64,000 bases of DNA from JAVVXB01 sp036651815 (GTDB taxonomy: Bacteria > Bacillota > Clostridia > Christensenellales > CAG-138): positions 4,211 through 68,210 of the forward strand of contig JAVVXB010000016.1 of the NCBI GenBank assembly GCA_036651815.1, in the 5' to 3' direction. Of the stretch, positions 19,254-28,515 are shown piece by piece. Position numbers and translations under genes: made by a program. The notes beneath the pieces were generated by a model. It was not told where the DNA came from. It ran no database searches and saw only the letters and a program-made list of their open reading frames with translations. The stretch's first letter is position 1; each line of letters begins with the position of its first letter.

Positions 19254-20174
19254 GGCATATTTTTAAAAGCGGAATTTCAGTTTTGCATGGTTATTTTGTG
19301 AGTTCAAGCGGGGCATTCGCTGATTTGCAGAAAGAACCCATTGGATTTAAACGCAGAAATGAAAGCAAAACACCAACCATGCTTTTTAGGAAATTGCGAA
19401 ACTTACCCTGCATCGAAAAGCAGGAGTGATGTTTCCCATGCATTGCTCTTTTATTGCACCAATCGTCTCTTTTTAGAAATGCAGTGTTCATGACAGTTTG
19501 ATTCATACGCCTGCAGTTCATAGCGCATTTTTTGCCCCACCCTTGAGATGCCTCGAGACAATCGAGCAAGCTTAACAACGATAGCCGGACACCATGATTG
19601 CGGATGCAACCGATGCATTGTTTTATATTCAATATTTCCGGGACACTTTCTTTTCAACGAAGCATGAGAAAGCAGGAGAAATGGCGGGATGCTATGCGCG
19701 ATGCCAAGGACGCGAAGAATTCCAGCACCGATCAAAAACATGCACCTTAAAGATAGAATCGATTCAACCACTTCCGAAGGAAGATAGCAACAGCAGTTAT
19801 ATCCAAGCCGAATCCATATGATTTAAATCCGGGTGTAAGTCTAAGAAAGCCGCTTCTTTGTTCCATTGTATGTGGATAAGCAGATAAGGCAGAAAATTTC
19901 GTGAAGTTTGGCGCATAACTGGATATCAATCTGACAGAGGATTGGACGCGACAGAAATTATTCTGCTTTGATGTGTACACCGGATCTGCAAGCTACGGGA
20001 TATTTTAGATCGGTTTCTAGTGCATAAACCGCATATCTCAGCTGGATTCTTGCTGATAATGTTGATCACTACCATGAGCATCTTCAATATTATAAGGCAC
20101 ATGTCATATCTGTCTACTCTTTTAAGCACGTCTTTCATACAGCAATATCCGCAGCGAAAACGCCCTACCCAAGA
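19254..20174. other. Long gene-poor stretch
   Basis: About 920 bases after the Smr gene. Open frames on both strands are short, lack ribosome binding sites and show no recognisable domain. Base composition looks more AT-rich than the neighbouring genes. With the two gene remnants that follow, it appears to be a decaying region. Confidence 0.5.
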
Positions 20175-20395
20175 TTACAATTCGTCATCGTACAGCTCAA
20201 CCAGATTTCCATCGGAGTCACGCAATTAGAGGGATTTCATCTCCTCCTTACCGCTTCACAATACCAATTTTAATGGCAATTCCTTTCTTCATGATTCTTT
20301 CCTTGCATAAGCTCAAGCGATTCGTCTACTTTAAAACAAAAATCAGCACTGCCATTCTGCACATTTTTTTACTTTTGGTTCAAGTTCGTGCCCTT
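20175..20395 (-). pseudogene. Remnant of a VOC/glyoxalase-like protein
   Basis: Reading the minus strand, the C-terminus LRDSDGNLVELYDDEL followed by TAA (stop at 20175-20177) is a very typical end of vicinal oxygen chelate proteins. Upstream fragments in other phases, such as DESLELMQGKNHE and GIAIKIGIVKR, fit the same fold but are split by at least two frame changes and a stop. It therefore looks like the 3' part of a frameshifted glyoxalase/bleomycin-resistance-type gene. The N-terminal half was not found. Confidence 0.6.
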
Positions 20396-20429
20396 GAATG
20401 TGAACATTGATTGTAAACTCACCGGAAAA

Positions 20430-20959
20430 CTATTCCCATCTGCCGCCCTTATCCTGCGCACAAAACCCAAGTGTTTCATAAAAAGCAATGCATGCAAATG
20501 GTTCTGCGGTTGTAATAATGATAGGATCAATATTACGTATTATTTTGATGTCCCCCGCATGAAGATACCAGCCCTTATGTGTGTATTGAGACAAGATGTG
20601 CCCGTCTATTTTCCGGTGCAGCTCGTTCAAAAAAATACCATTTTTCAAATCCATCAGCCGATCCAGCGTATCCGCATGAAGCTCGTACAGATGCGGTGCA
20701 TCGGGCAGACACATTCCGCATAAAAGCTGGATCGTTCTGCACTTTGGCTGCCATCCTGGATACTCGCCCAACTGCTCGCTACCTTGCTTAAAGTCGGTTG
20801 CTGTCTGGCAAAAGTTTTCAAAAAACTCGATATGCGTACTGTTTGCAGCCAGTCAATGCATCCATACAAATCCGCCGCTGATGGAATATGCGTCTTTTCC
20901 CTCAAAGCAAGCGCATAGTAAGTGGTACCGGCGGCTGCATCTTCGATTCTGGCAAGCAT
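20430..20959 (-). pseudogene. Frameshifted remnant, possibly an acetyltransferase-like protein
   Basis: Two overlapping minus-strand frames give one plausible protein if joined: the first runs to about 20820 (ending ...YGCIDWLQTVRI) and the second continues (IEFFENFCQTATDF... to RWE, stop at 20430). The C-terminal segment ITTAEPFACIAFYETLGF resembles the end of GNAT or VOC folds. No ribosome site or single intact frame exists. The family assignment is weak; the frameshift itself is the firmer observation. Confidence 0.45.
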
Positions 20960-21214
20960 CGAGCAAGTTGGAATTCCATTTTTGCTAAACTGTCTTCAAC
21001 GCTTACCCTAACAATCACCATACGCCATCTAACAATCCGTGCTAAAGACCGCCATGTTCCCCTCCTGCAAATTTTACTTTTTATGCGCTTATGGCGCTTT
21101 TTATAAAACTGTTTTATTGAAAATTATGCGAACGTGTCGTTCCGCATCGTTGCTATCTTTGGCCGTGATCACGGCGCTCTGCTATACCAACAGCCTCAAT
21201 CGATAACCTTACAC
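20960..21214. other. Intergenic stretch, nothing recognised
   Basis: About 250 bases between the decayed frame and the terminator of the SH3 gene; no promoter, RNA or open frame of interest seen. Confidence 0.4.
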
Positions 21215-21252
21215 TAAAAAAGCGGACAACCAATTTTAATCGGTCGTCCGCT
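21215..21252 (-). terminator. Terminator of the SH3-domain gene
   Basis: On the minus strand AGCGGACGACC and GGTTGTCCGCT form a long stem with one G-U pair around an AT-rich loop, followed by a run of six T (complement of AAAAAA at 21215-21220). Confidence 0.8.
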
Positions 21253-21275
21253 TCGTAGGTTATCCGTTATGCAGA

Positions 21276-22079
21276 TTATGGCACTGGCGTCCCCGTTGGT
21301 ATGCCAGTCTTTTCAGGTTGGACGTACTCTGCAAATGCATAGCACTTGAGACCTGTCTTAAGAATTTCGACATAATAAAATTCATCAACCTTAAAGTAGA
21401 TATAGACCGCATCTCCGCGTTCTGCCTGTCCTACAGCTTTGCTATCCTTACTAGGTCCGGAACGCAACGCCAACGTACTGGCGCTGACTTTGCCGGCAAT
21501 GACGCCGCTTGGTACTTCCGGCGTAGGCGAAGCAGACTCACCAGGTAACAAGCCGTTTTTCTCGATAAACTTCGCAGCCATATAGCCATACTTGTTCTCT
21601 TTGACAATCATCACAAAATAGTACTCGTCCTCCAACGCGTAGATCTTAAGCTGCGTGCCAGTTGGATATTTTCCGAGGATGTCATAGGTGCCGCTGGGTC
21701 CCTTGCGAAGTACCACGCCGCCATTGGTCAGCTTTCCGTCCAATGCAGACTTCACCTGCGCGGGAGATGGCATCTTTACGCTTGGAGTTGGGGTATCATC
21801 CAGCTTGGGTGTAGTCGATGGTGCTTGTGACGCAGGCGTCTGGACTGCCGGCGTTGCAGAAGGTGAAGCCGTCGGCGTAGCCGTATTGCTCACAGGGGGA
21901 ATCGAAGGCGTTGGTGTAATATCGATGGAGTTGGAAACCTTGTTTTCCAAAGTTGCCTTGTTGTTACCACCCATCGACCAAATGATAAAATAGATGCCCA
22001 CAAGCATTACGATAATAATAATGCTGAGCACGATGTAGCCAAGTGGGGTAATGCGTACCGATTGACGCCGCCTATGCAT
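21276..22079 (-). CDS. Membrane-anchored protein with two SH3b-like domains
   Basis: 267 residues. A basic N-terminus (MHRRRQSVR) precedes one membrane helix (about 13-34). Residues 50-105 form a low-complexity Thr/Pro/Ser linker. Two bacterial SH3 repeats follow, one around LRKGPSGTYDILGKYPTG and one around LRSGPSKDSKAVGQAERG. Such domains bind peptidoglycan or mediate contacts outside the membrane; no catalytic domain is attached. GGAGG precedes the ATG and a good promoter lies upstream, so it is a single-gene unit with its own terminator. Confidence 0.83.
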   Translation of the reverse strand: MHRRRQSVRITPLGYIVLSIIIIVMLVGIYFIIWSMGGNNKATLENKVSNSIDITPTPSIPPVSNTATPTASPSATPAVQTPASQAPSTTPKLDDTPTPSVKMPSPAQVKSALDGKLTNGGVVLRKGPSGTYDILGKYPTGTQLKIYALEDEYYFVMIVKENKYGYMAAKFIEKNGLLPGESASPTPEVPSGVIAGKVSASTLALRSGPSKDSKAVGQAERGDAVYIYFKVDEFYYVEILKTGLKCYAFAEYVQPEKTGIPTGTPVP

Positions 22080-22163
22080 ATTGTCCTCCTTATGCGTATG
22101 CGCTTTCGTTGACTCAGAGCATCCGCCAACAAATGAAAATGCATTCGTTTTTCTTATATATAC

Positions 22164-22191
22164 AGTATATTGTATTTTATTTCTTTTTCAA
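22164..22191 (-). promoter_or_regulatory. Predicted sigma-A promoter of the SH3-domain gene
   Basis: On the minus strand TTGAAA (22191-22186), a 16-base spacer, then TATACT (22169-22164), about 85 bases before the start codon. Confidence 0.6.
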
Positions 22192-22294
22192 GGGGTTCCG
22201 CTGAAAATACTCTCCAAATTAATAAAGTTTACACAGTCAATTCACGTTTATTTCCAGAATTTGGGGCAATTGTGATAGATTGGAATGTATGGGT

Positions 22295-24238
22295 TTAACC
22301 ATCATAAGCTGTTCCATTTTGCTGTTGTTTCATGAGTGCAATGAATGCATCGTCATTCATTGGGCGCGCATGGTAGAAACCCTGGATGCAATTCACGCCA
22401 AGGTTAAGCATCATATTGTTCTGCAGCTCAGTTTCCACCCCCTCCACCAAAACGTGCACATCCATGGCCTTAAGCCCTTTGATCACAGTCTCCAGCAGCA
22501 CATAAGCGGAGTGTTCCTGCTCGATGCTATCCACAAAGCTCTTGTCAATTTTCACACATTCAAACGGCAGCATCATAACATTGGCCAAGTTTGAGTAGCC
22601 CGTACCGAAATCGTCCAGGCAGACACCTACGCCGCGCGACATGAGCCGCAGCACCGTTTCCCGCGCACGGTCCATATCCATAATGAGCACGTGCTCTGTC
22701 ATTTCCAGTTTCAGCATGCTCGGGAGCAGTTTGTATTTTTCCAGCACTTCCAAAATGCGGTTTGCCGCTTCTATCCCACTATATTGCTGTTCGCACACGT
22801 TGACCGCCAGCCATTCGATACCGCAATCACGATGTTCGCTCATAAATGCGCAAGCTCGATCGATCACCATCCAGCTAATCCGGTGAATTTCACCCGTCTC
22901 CTCCGCAAGCGGGATGAATTCCGCTGGTGAAATGATCTGCCCGTTTGCTTCCCGCAGACGAAGCAGCACCTCCGCACCAAAGAACTTTCTACTTTCGCAG
23001 TCAAAGATTGGCTGGAAATTTAAAATATAGCGGTTTTCCTGCATAGCAGTCTCCAATGAACCAATGACATAGTTGCGGCGACCCAACGCATTGCGCAGCT
23101 GCTTGTTGAAGCGAACCGGTTCCACGCCTTGCTGACTCTTGGCGAGCCGCACGGCATATTCGAGCGATGCAATCAGTTCGTTGATATTGCCTGCGTGTTC
23201 AGGATATGCAACATCTGCGAACGCCGCGCAAAGCATTGTTTCCACGCCGTCGATTTGCCAAGGTGATTCAAAGCGCCGCTGCACGACTGCAAACAGACTT
23301 TCATATGCGGCTTCCGGTAGTCTCGCAATAATTAAGGCAAATTCTACGCCTGAGAATCGATACGCCACGACGGATTTATGGAGAGACCCCAAATACGTAC
23401 CGATCTGTTGCAGCAGGCGATCGCCCATACGCTGACCATATCGAACGTTGATGGACTTAAAACCGCGCAAACTGACCATGGCAACATGCATCCGTATTCC
23501 GCGCTCCGCAAAACGTTCCAACGTATGATAGAACATTTCACGGTTGGACAAATCTGTCAGATGATCCACATGCCTACGCTGCTGCTGACCATAAATAAAC
23601 AATACCAGCAGCGCCAACGCAGCATTCGTGCCGGTTAGCATGGTGTTTGGGAACGCGCTCTGCAATGCTACCAGCACAGTTGCCAACAGATTCAGTGTGA
23701 TGATGACAGCCCGAAACACCTTGTCCACGCGCCGAAATTCCAAAATATAGCAAGCAATCACGTTAAGCAAAATGCAGCAAAGAAGTGCAATCCCGATCTT
23801 ATTGAGCGGCCCACGCACATAGTTTTTGCCTTCGTCAAACCAGAACAACCAGCCCGTCCATAGATTTGCCACCACCAACGACAAGTATAATAAATACAGT
23901 ATACCCAGCAAGACAATCGCCCGCCAGAATCGTTGCGAATCATAACGATTCTCAAACATCATCGTCACACCGACAGCAGCGATACTCGTTGCCATCAGCG
24001 AAGTCATCGCAAAATACATCGTGCATAGAATGATGTTCAGCGCAACCGGAAACTCCACTGAATGTTCAATTGTATAAATTGAGAATATGTTGATAAAAAT
24101 TGCCGCTAGAGAAATGCACATGCTTGCGCGAAATACCTTTGTCTGAAACGAAGGCATACTGCGATCCAGCAGAGAATATCCCAATATGATCACAATCAAA
24201 ATGCAGGCGACATATTCCGGCTCAACAATCCAGCTCAT
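22295..24238 (-). CDS. Membrane protein with degenerate GGDEF and intact EAL domain (c-di-GMP phosphodiesterase)
   Basis: 647 residues. The first about 210 contain several membrane helices, resembling a membrane sensor. A GGDEF-type domain follows (LTDLSNREMFYH...), but its signature is SGVEF (near residue 297), so cyclase activity is unlikely. The EAL domain (about 390-640) keeps the catalytic set: EVLLR, NVCEQQ, LEMTEH, LDDFGTGYSN, KIDKSF, EGVET and QGF. It should hydrolyse cyclic di-GMP at the inner membrane face, with the broken GGDEF domain perhaps sensing GTP. It stands alone between the SH3 gene and a divergent lipoprotein gene. Confidence 0.9.
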   Translation of the reverse strand: MSWIVEPEYVACILIVIILGYSLLDRSMPSFQTKVFRASMCISLAAIFINIFSIYTIEHSVEFPVALNIILCTMYFAMTSLMATSIAAVGVTMMFENRYDSQRFWRAIVLLGILYLLYLSLVVANLWTGWLFWFDEGKNYVRGPLNKIGIALLCCILLNVIACYILEFRRVDKVFRAVIITLNLLATVLVALQSAFPNTMLTGTNAALALLVLFIYGQQQRRHVDHLTDLSNREMFYHTLERFAERGIRMHVAMVSLRGFKSINVRYGQRMGDRLLQQIGTYLGSLHKSVVAYRFSGVEFALIIARLPEAAYESLFAVVQRRFESPWQIDGVETMLCAAFADVAYPEHAGNINELIASLEYAVRLAKSQQGVEPVRFNKQLRNALGRRNYVIGSLETAMQENRYILNFQPIFDCESRKFFGAEVLLRLREANGQIISPAEFIPLAEETGEIHRISWMVIDRACAFMSEHRDCGIEWLAVNVCEQQYSGIEAANRILEVLEKYKLLPSMLKLEMTEHVLIMDMDRARETVLRLMSRGVGVCLDDFGTGYSNLANVMMLPFECVKIDKSFVDSIEQEHSAYVLLETVIKGLKAMDVHVLVEGVETELQNNMMLNLGVNCIQGFYHARPMNDDAFIALMKQQQNGTAYDG

Positions 24239-24377
24239 CCAATCCCCGCCATCCTAAATACGACTATCCAACCGTATTTTCATTCATAATACACCATATA
24301 TCATGAATTTTCAACCATTTATTACACAGTAATAAATTGCTGCGTTTATCCATTTTTCGCTAATGACGATCGATATA

Positions 24378-24406
24378 TTGACATTTTTGTGGAAAATTAG
24401 TACTCT
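24378..24406 (+). promoter_or_regulatory. Predicted sigma-A promoter of the lipoprotein gene
   Basis: Consensus TTGACA (24378-24383), a 17-base spacer, then TACTCT (24401-24406), 40 bases before the ATG. Confidence 0.65.
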
Positions 24407-24445
24407 TAGAAGCAATCTAAACAATGTTTGGAGGAATATTATCCA

Positions 24446-25774
24446 ATGAAAAAAAAATTCGTTTGTTTTCTTGTCACAATGCTGATTGTATGCAGCACTG
24501 CCTGTGACAACAAGCAGTCGTCTACAACCGCCGTGGATGCAGCCACCGCCAGCCCGGTCGCAACGGTTATCCCAGAGTCAACGCCAGCGCCAGAATCTAC
24601 GCCCGAACCCACGCCGATACCAATTCCTGTTTTGGAAGTGAATTTAAACAGCACGATGCTCTCCCGTCAAAATGGTATTACCATCACCGGCACATCGCTT
24701 TCCTATGCGATTAATTCTGCACTGTCAGCCACGCTTGGTGTAGAAAACGGGTCAACGAAGGACATTACGTTGCGTTTATCCGCGCTGACTGTTAATAATT
24801 GGAAGGTTGGCGGTACATTAGACGAAGATTGTACAATTGCTGCTGGTGAAACCGGCAAGGCTATCATCTTGGTCAGCGATGTTGATAAGCCGCTGTTTGC
24901 CGCAATGCAGATTGATGAGATTGTAACGATGTCCTGCACGTTTTCTATTTACCAAGCGGGTACGGATAAATTGATGCAAGAGCAGGTCGTTACCCTCACA
25001 AATCCAGAAGCGGATGCCACTGATTCTTTTATCCCGGGAACAACCGTACTGCTGGACAATCAAAACCTGAAAATTATCCTGCAAGCTGCAGATGAGAATC
25101 TCCGCAACGTACAGTTATATATGGAAAAAAAGCCGTCCGCCTACTGGACCACCTGTTGCATTGCACCCATCTGCGGCGGATACACCGGCTATCTCAACCC
25201 CATCGTTTCGATGAATAAAGGCGCCCGTATTCTGGTTTTATTGGACAACAGTGCGATTTTTGAACGTCATGGTATTGAGGCGCTCTCCACGATGGATCTG
25301 TATATCACGCTGAAAACATCCAGCAAAATTGATAACTCCATCCAACTTACCATTGAAAATCCCGCACAGACAGAGGAACAGATTCAAGTCGCAGAGGATG
25401 TCAGCCCCATTGTATTTCAGGATAAATACAGCATCCTCCGCTACAAAGGCATTGACAACACCATCTTTGGCAAGGATGTAATATTGATTGACCTCGAAAA
25501 TGTGACGCAAACCTATATCAAAACCATGGAGATCGTCGCTTATCCCGCCCACGCGACCATTCAGCTTGATGGTGTGACCTACAGTCTCGATAGTTACTGC
25601 ACCTACAGCTATCCGTGTACGCATGGATGGCTCATGCTTTGGCCCACAGATGCTCCTGAAGGTGCGCTGCAAAACGCGACCTCAGCCTCGGTCAAGCTGA
25701 AGCTATCTCGCTTTAGAAGCGGCCATCTCGATCCGGTCACGGATACGGGCTGGTTCGACATTACGCTTCGATAG
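24446..25774 (+). CDS. Putative lipoprotein of unknown function
   Basis: 442 residues. The ATG at 24446 has GGAGG twelve bases upstream. MKKKFVCFLVTMLIVCSTAC is a lipoprotein-like signal with Cys20 as probable anchor; the -3 Ser is atypical. A Pro/Glu/Thr-rich spacer with repeats of the type TPAPE and TPEPTP (about 47-63) tethers a beta-rich extracellular part that I do not recognise. That part seems to contain two similar halves, each beginning with an immunoglobulin-like pattern (TLRLSALTVNNWKVGG; later NAPLxxD-type strands are absent). It has its own promoter and terminator. No function is proposed. Confidence 0.75.
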   Translation: MKKKFVCFLVTMLIVCSTACDNKQSSTTAVDAATASPVATVIPESTPAPESTPEPTPIPIPVLEVNLNSTMLSRQNGITITGTSLSYAINSALSATLGVENGSTKDITLRLSALTVNNWKVGGTLDEDCTIAAGETGKAIILVSDVDKPLFAAMQIDEIVTMSCTFSIYQAGTDKLMQEQVVTLTNPEADATDSFIPGTTVLLDNQNLKIILQAADENLRNVQLYMEKKPSAYWTTCCIAPICGGYTGYLNPIVSMNKGARILVLLDNSAIFERHGIEALSTMDLYITLKTSSKIDNSIQLTIENPAQTEEQIQVAEDVSPIVFQDKYSILRYKGIDNTIFGKDVILIDLENVTQTYIKTMEIVAYPAHATIQLDGVTYSLDSYCTYSYPCTHGWLMLWPTDAPEGALQNATSASVKLKLSRFRSGHLDPVTDTGWFDITLR

Positions 25775-25801
25775 CGCGACATACCGCACACTTAGGTCAA
25801 C

Positions 25802-25838
25802 AGCACCCCGTTCCACAATGTGAACAGGGTGCTTTTTT
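25802..25838 (+). terminator. Terminator of the lipoprotein gene
   Basis: AGCACCC-GTTC pairs with GAAC-GGGTGCT (25802 to 25833), with bulged C and A, followed by six T. Confidence 0.85.
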
Positions 25839-25954
25839 AATGAGTTGAATGATTTAATTTTGGTCAGAATGGATTGCCTTTTCCTCGCACGCATTTTAGA
25901 TAAATGGGCGGCAACTCATCACAGTCGCAGATACCTTCGTCGATAAAATTTGTA

Positions 25955-27295
25955 TTATTGAAACGCGTATACCATTTCTTTGAAAATCTGACCACGTTGC
26001 TCATAATTCTCAAACATTCCCCAGCTTGCACAAGCCGGTGAAAGCAACACCGCATCACCCGGTTCAGTGAGACGACGGCACAGTGTCAGCGTCTCCTCAA
26101 ACGTATCGGCCGCATGACAGATTGCCGCATATCCCTCCTCGCGCGCCGTGTTCAAAATCTGCTGCTTGGTCTGCCCAAGCACCACTGCGGCCTTGATACG
26201 GTTGCCAAAGGAATGGAACAGCGCATGGAAGTCCGCATGCTTATCAAAGCCGCCAAGAATCAGCACCGTAGGGCGCGTCATCGCCTCAATAGCACGGATT
26301 GTGGACGCGGGATTGGTCCCTTTGCTGTCATTGATATACGTCACGCCATCCAGTTCCCGCACAAACTCAATGCGATGCTCAACCCCAGGAAACGTATGAA
26401 GCGTCGCACAGACGACCTCTGTAGAGACGCCCATACAAAGGCCCAGCAACGCGGAAAGCATTGCGTTCTCAAGATTATGTCCACCCGGTATGCGTATTTC
26501 ATCCTGGTGCAGCAGCTTCGTCTCCCTGCCACCCGTTCGATAGATCAACACGCCATCGCGTAGAAACATCCCTTCCGAAACCTCTTCGCGCCTGGAAAAA
26601 TACAGTACATGCGCCGGTGTAAGCGTTGCCATGGCACGCACTTGTGCATCGTCATAATTGAGTACGACAAAATCGTCCTCGGTTTGATGATCTAAAATCT
26701 TGCACTTGGCTGCAATATAGCAGTCCATTGTACCGAAATGATCCAGATGATCCTCTGTAATATTGCACACGCCCGCAGCATGCGCATGAAACCGTACGTT
26801 GCCCTCAAGCTGCAGCGCGGCTGTCTCGGCGACAATGATATCCCCCGGTCTGGTTCCCAGCGCGTGTTCGGTAATCGCCACCCCAATATTTCCCAATACA
26901 AAGGTGGTTCGACCGCTGTTTTTGAAGATTTCACCCGTCAACGCAGTACAAGTGGTTTTCCCGTTTGTGCCCGTGATGCACACGAACTCCGCCTGCGCAT
27001 ACCGATAGCCCAACTCGATCTCGCTGATGACCTCAATTCCGCGATTTCTGGCCTCCACAAGAAATGGTTTTGTCATGGGAATGATGGGGCTTGGGATCAA
27101 CAGATCCACGCCGGAAAGCAGCGTCATCGGATCCTCCCCAAGATGATATTCGACCTCTATACCCGCAAGGACTTCCGTCAAACCCGGAATGTCCGGCTTG
27201 CTATCGTTCACAAGTACGCGCCATCCATCACGATACAGTAGCTTTGCCGCGCCAATACCGCTCTTTGCCATGCCGACAATCAATGCTGTTTTCAT
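25955..27295 (-). CDS. murD: UDP-N-acetylmuramoylalanine-D-glutamate ligase
   Basis: 446 residues of Mur ligase fold. The N-terminal domain starts ALIVGMAKSGIGAAKLL; the ATP loop is VCITGTNGKTTCTALTG (about 107-123); NITEDHLDHFG and the C-terminal YINDSKGTNPASTIRA are characteristic of MurD. It adds D-glutamate to UDP-MurNAc-L-alanine in the cytoplasm. It is the last gene of the division/cell wall cluster, 158 bases after mraY. In most Firmicutes ftsW and murG continue the cluster; here the next gene is a convergent lipoprotein. Confidence 0.96.
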   Translation of the reverse strand: MKTALIVGMAKSGIGAAKLLYRDGWRVLVNDSKPDIPGLTEVLAGIEVEYHLGEDPMTLLSGVDLLIPSPIIPMTKPFLVEARNRGIEVISEIELGYRYAQAEFVCITGTNGKTTCTALTGEIFKNSGRTTFVLGNIGVAITEHALGTRPGDIIVAETAALQLEGNVRFHAHAAGVCNITEDHLDHFGTMDCYIAAKCKILDHQTEDDFVVLNYDDAQVRAMATLTPAHVLYFSRREEVSEGMFLRDGVLIYRTGGRETKLLHQDEIRIPGGHNLENAMLSALLGLCMGVSTEVVCATLHTFPGVEHRIEFVRELDGVTYINDSKGTNPASTIRAIEAMTRPTVLILGGFDKHADFHALFHSFGNRIKAAVVLGQTKQQILNTAREEGYAAICHAADTFEETLTLCRRLTEPGDAVLLSPACASWGMFENYEQRGQIFKEMVYAFQ

Positions 27296-27453
27296 ACGAA
27301 TTCCTCCTGCCCTTTCTTATTGCATAAAAAGAAGAGAATACAAAGAAAAGCATTCTGCTGATTCCATCTGCATCCGCTCCAATAATCAACAAATCATGTG
27401 CAATGGTCAGCTTCTGTTTTTTGTCACGGGGAACGTGCGGTGCGTATTCTTTA

Positions 27454-28458
27454 TTATCGCAGATATGACAGCAGGCACACGGCGCAAAGCACCGCAGTGA
27501 CAAGCGAATACATGACAACAATGCGGGATTCCGGATACCCCAGTTTCTCAAAATGATGATGAATCGGAGCCATCTTGAACATGCGCTTGCCATGGTTAAG
27601 CTTGTTGGTCGCAACCTGCAAAACAACCGAGAGAGCACTGCCAACAAAGCAAAAACCCATGATGGGCAGCAGCAGCAGCGAGCGGGAACAGATTGCAATC
27701 ATGGAAACTGCCCCACCCAACGCCAACGAACCCGTGTCCCCCATAAATACCCGGGCAGGATAGGTATTGTATCGAGTAAAGCCCAAGCATGCGCCCGTAA
27801 CCGCAGCAGCGAACACGGCCATGCCGGTTAGGTTCACGCCGGAGAGTAATTCGCCAGCCTGATTCGCGCGCGTAGCCAAAATGGCGCATGCGAGCGTCAT
27901 CGCCAACGTATAAATCATGGTTACACTGCTGGCTAGCCCATCGAGTCCATCGGTTAAGTTAACGGCGTTAACCTCGCTGATGATGGTAAAAACCACCAGT
28001 GGAATATAATACACCCCGATGTCCCATTCGCCACCGGAGATGGGCAGATAAAGTTTGGGTCCCAGCAGCGGAGACCGATACGCCCAGACCGCCACGAGGA
28101 TCGCAATGGCAAACTGGCCAATGATCTTCTGATACGCACGCAGACCCAGGTTTCTATGCTTTTTGATCTTAATAAAATCGTCCAAAAAACCAATTACGCC
28201 AAATCCGGCGGTAACCAGCAGCGCAGGCATTACGAACTCCGCGCTCTCAAGCCCAAAAATAAGGGAAGCTACCACGATGCCTATCAGCATCATGATGCCG
28301 CCCATCGTCGGAGTTCCCTCTTTTTTTTTGTGTGACTGCGGCCCCAGCTCACGCTCCACTTGGCCGAGTTTCAACCGGTGCAGAAGTGGAATCACAATTG
28401 GTCCAAGTACCCAGACCACGGCAAACGCGGTCAGTGCGGACAGCATTAGTTTCATCAT
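27454..28458 (-). CDS. mraY: Phospho-N-acetylmuramoyl-pentapeptide transferase
   Basis: 334 residues with about ten membrane helices. KKEGTPTMGGIMML (about 45-58), GFLDDFIKIKKHRNLGL with the catalytic Asp pair (about 91-92), NLTDGLDGLAS and FKMAPIHHHFE are the family landmarks. It transfers phospho-MurNAc-pentapeptide to undecaprenyl phosphate, forming lipid I. It follows murE after 57 bases; the murF gene that usually sits between them is missing. No strong Shine-Dalgarno sequence precedes the ATG. Confidence 0.96.
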   Translation of the reverse strand: MMKLMLSALTAFAVVWVLGPIVIPLLHRLKLGQVERELGPQSHKKKEGTPTMGGIMMLIGIVVASLIFGLESAEFVMPALLVTAGFGVIGFLDDFIKIKKHRNLGLRAYQKIIGQFAIAILVAVWAYRSPLLGPKLYLPISGGEWDIGVYYIPLVVFTIISEVNAVNLTDGLDGLASSVTMIYTLAMTLACAILATRANQAGELLSGVNLTGMAVFAAAVTGACLGFTRYNTYPARVFMGDTGSLALGGAVSMIAICSRSLLLLPIMGFCFVGSALSVVLQVATNKLNHGKRMFKMAPIHHHFEKLGYPESRIVVMYSLVTAVLCAVCLLSYLR

Positions 28459-28515
28459 ATTCAGTATGGTTGCTCAAGTTGTATCTGAGCGGCTCCTATC
28501 CATTAATCTTTATTA

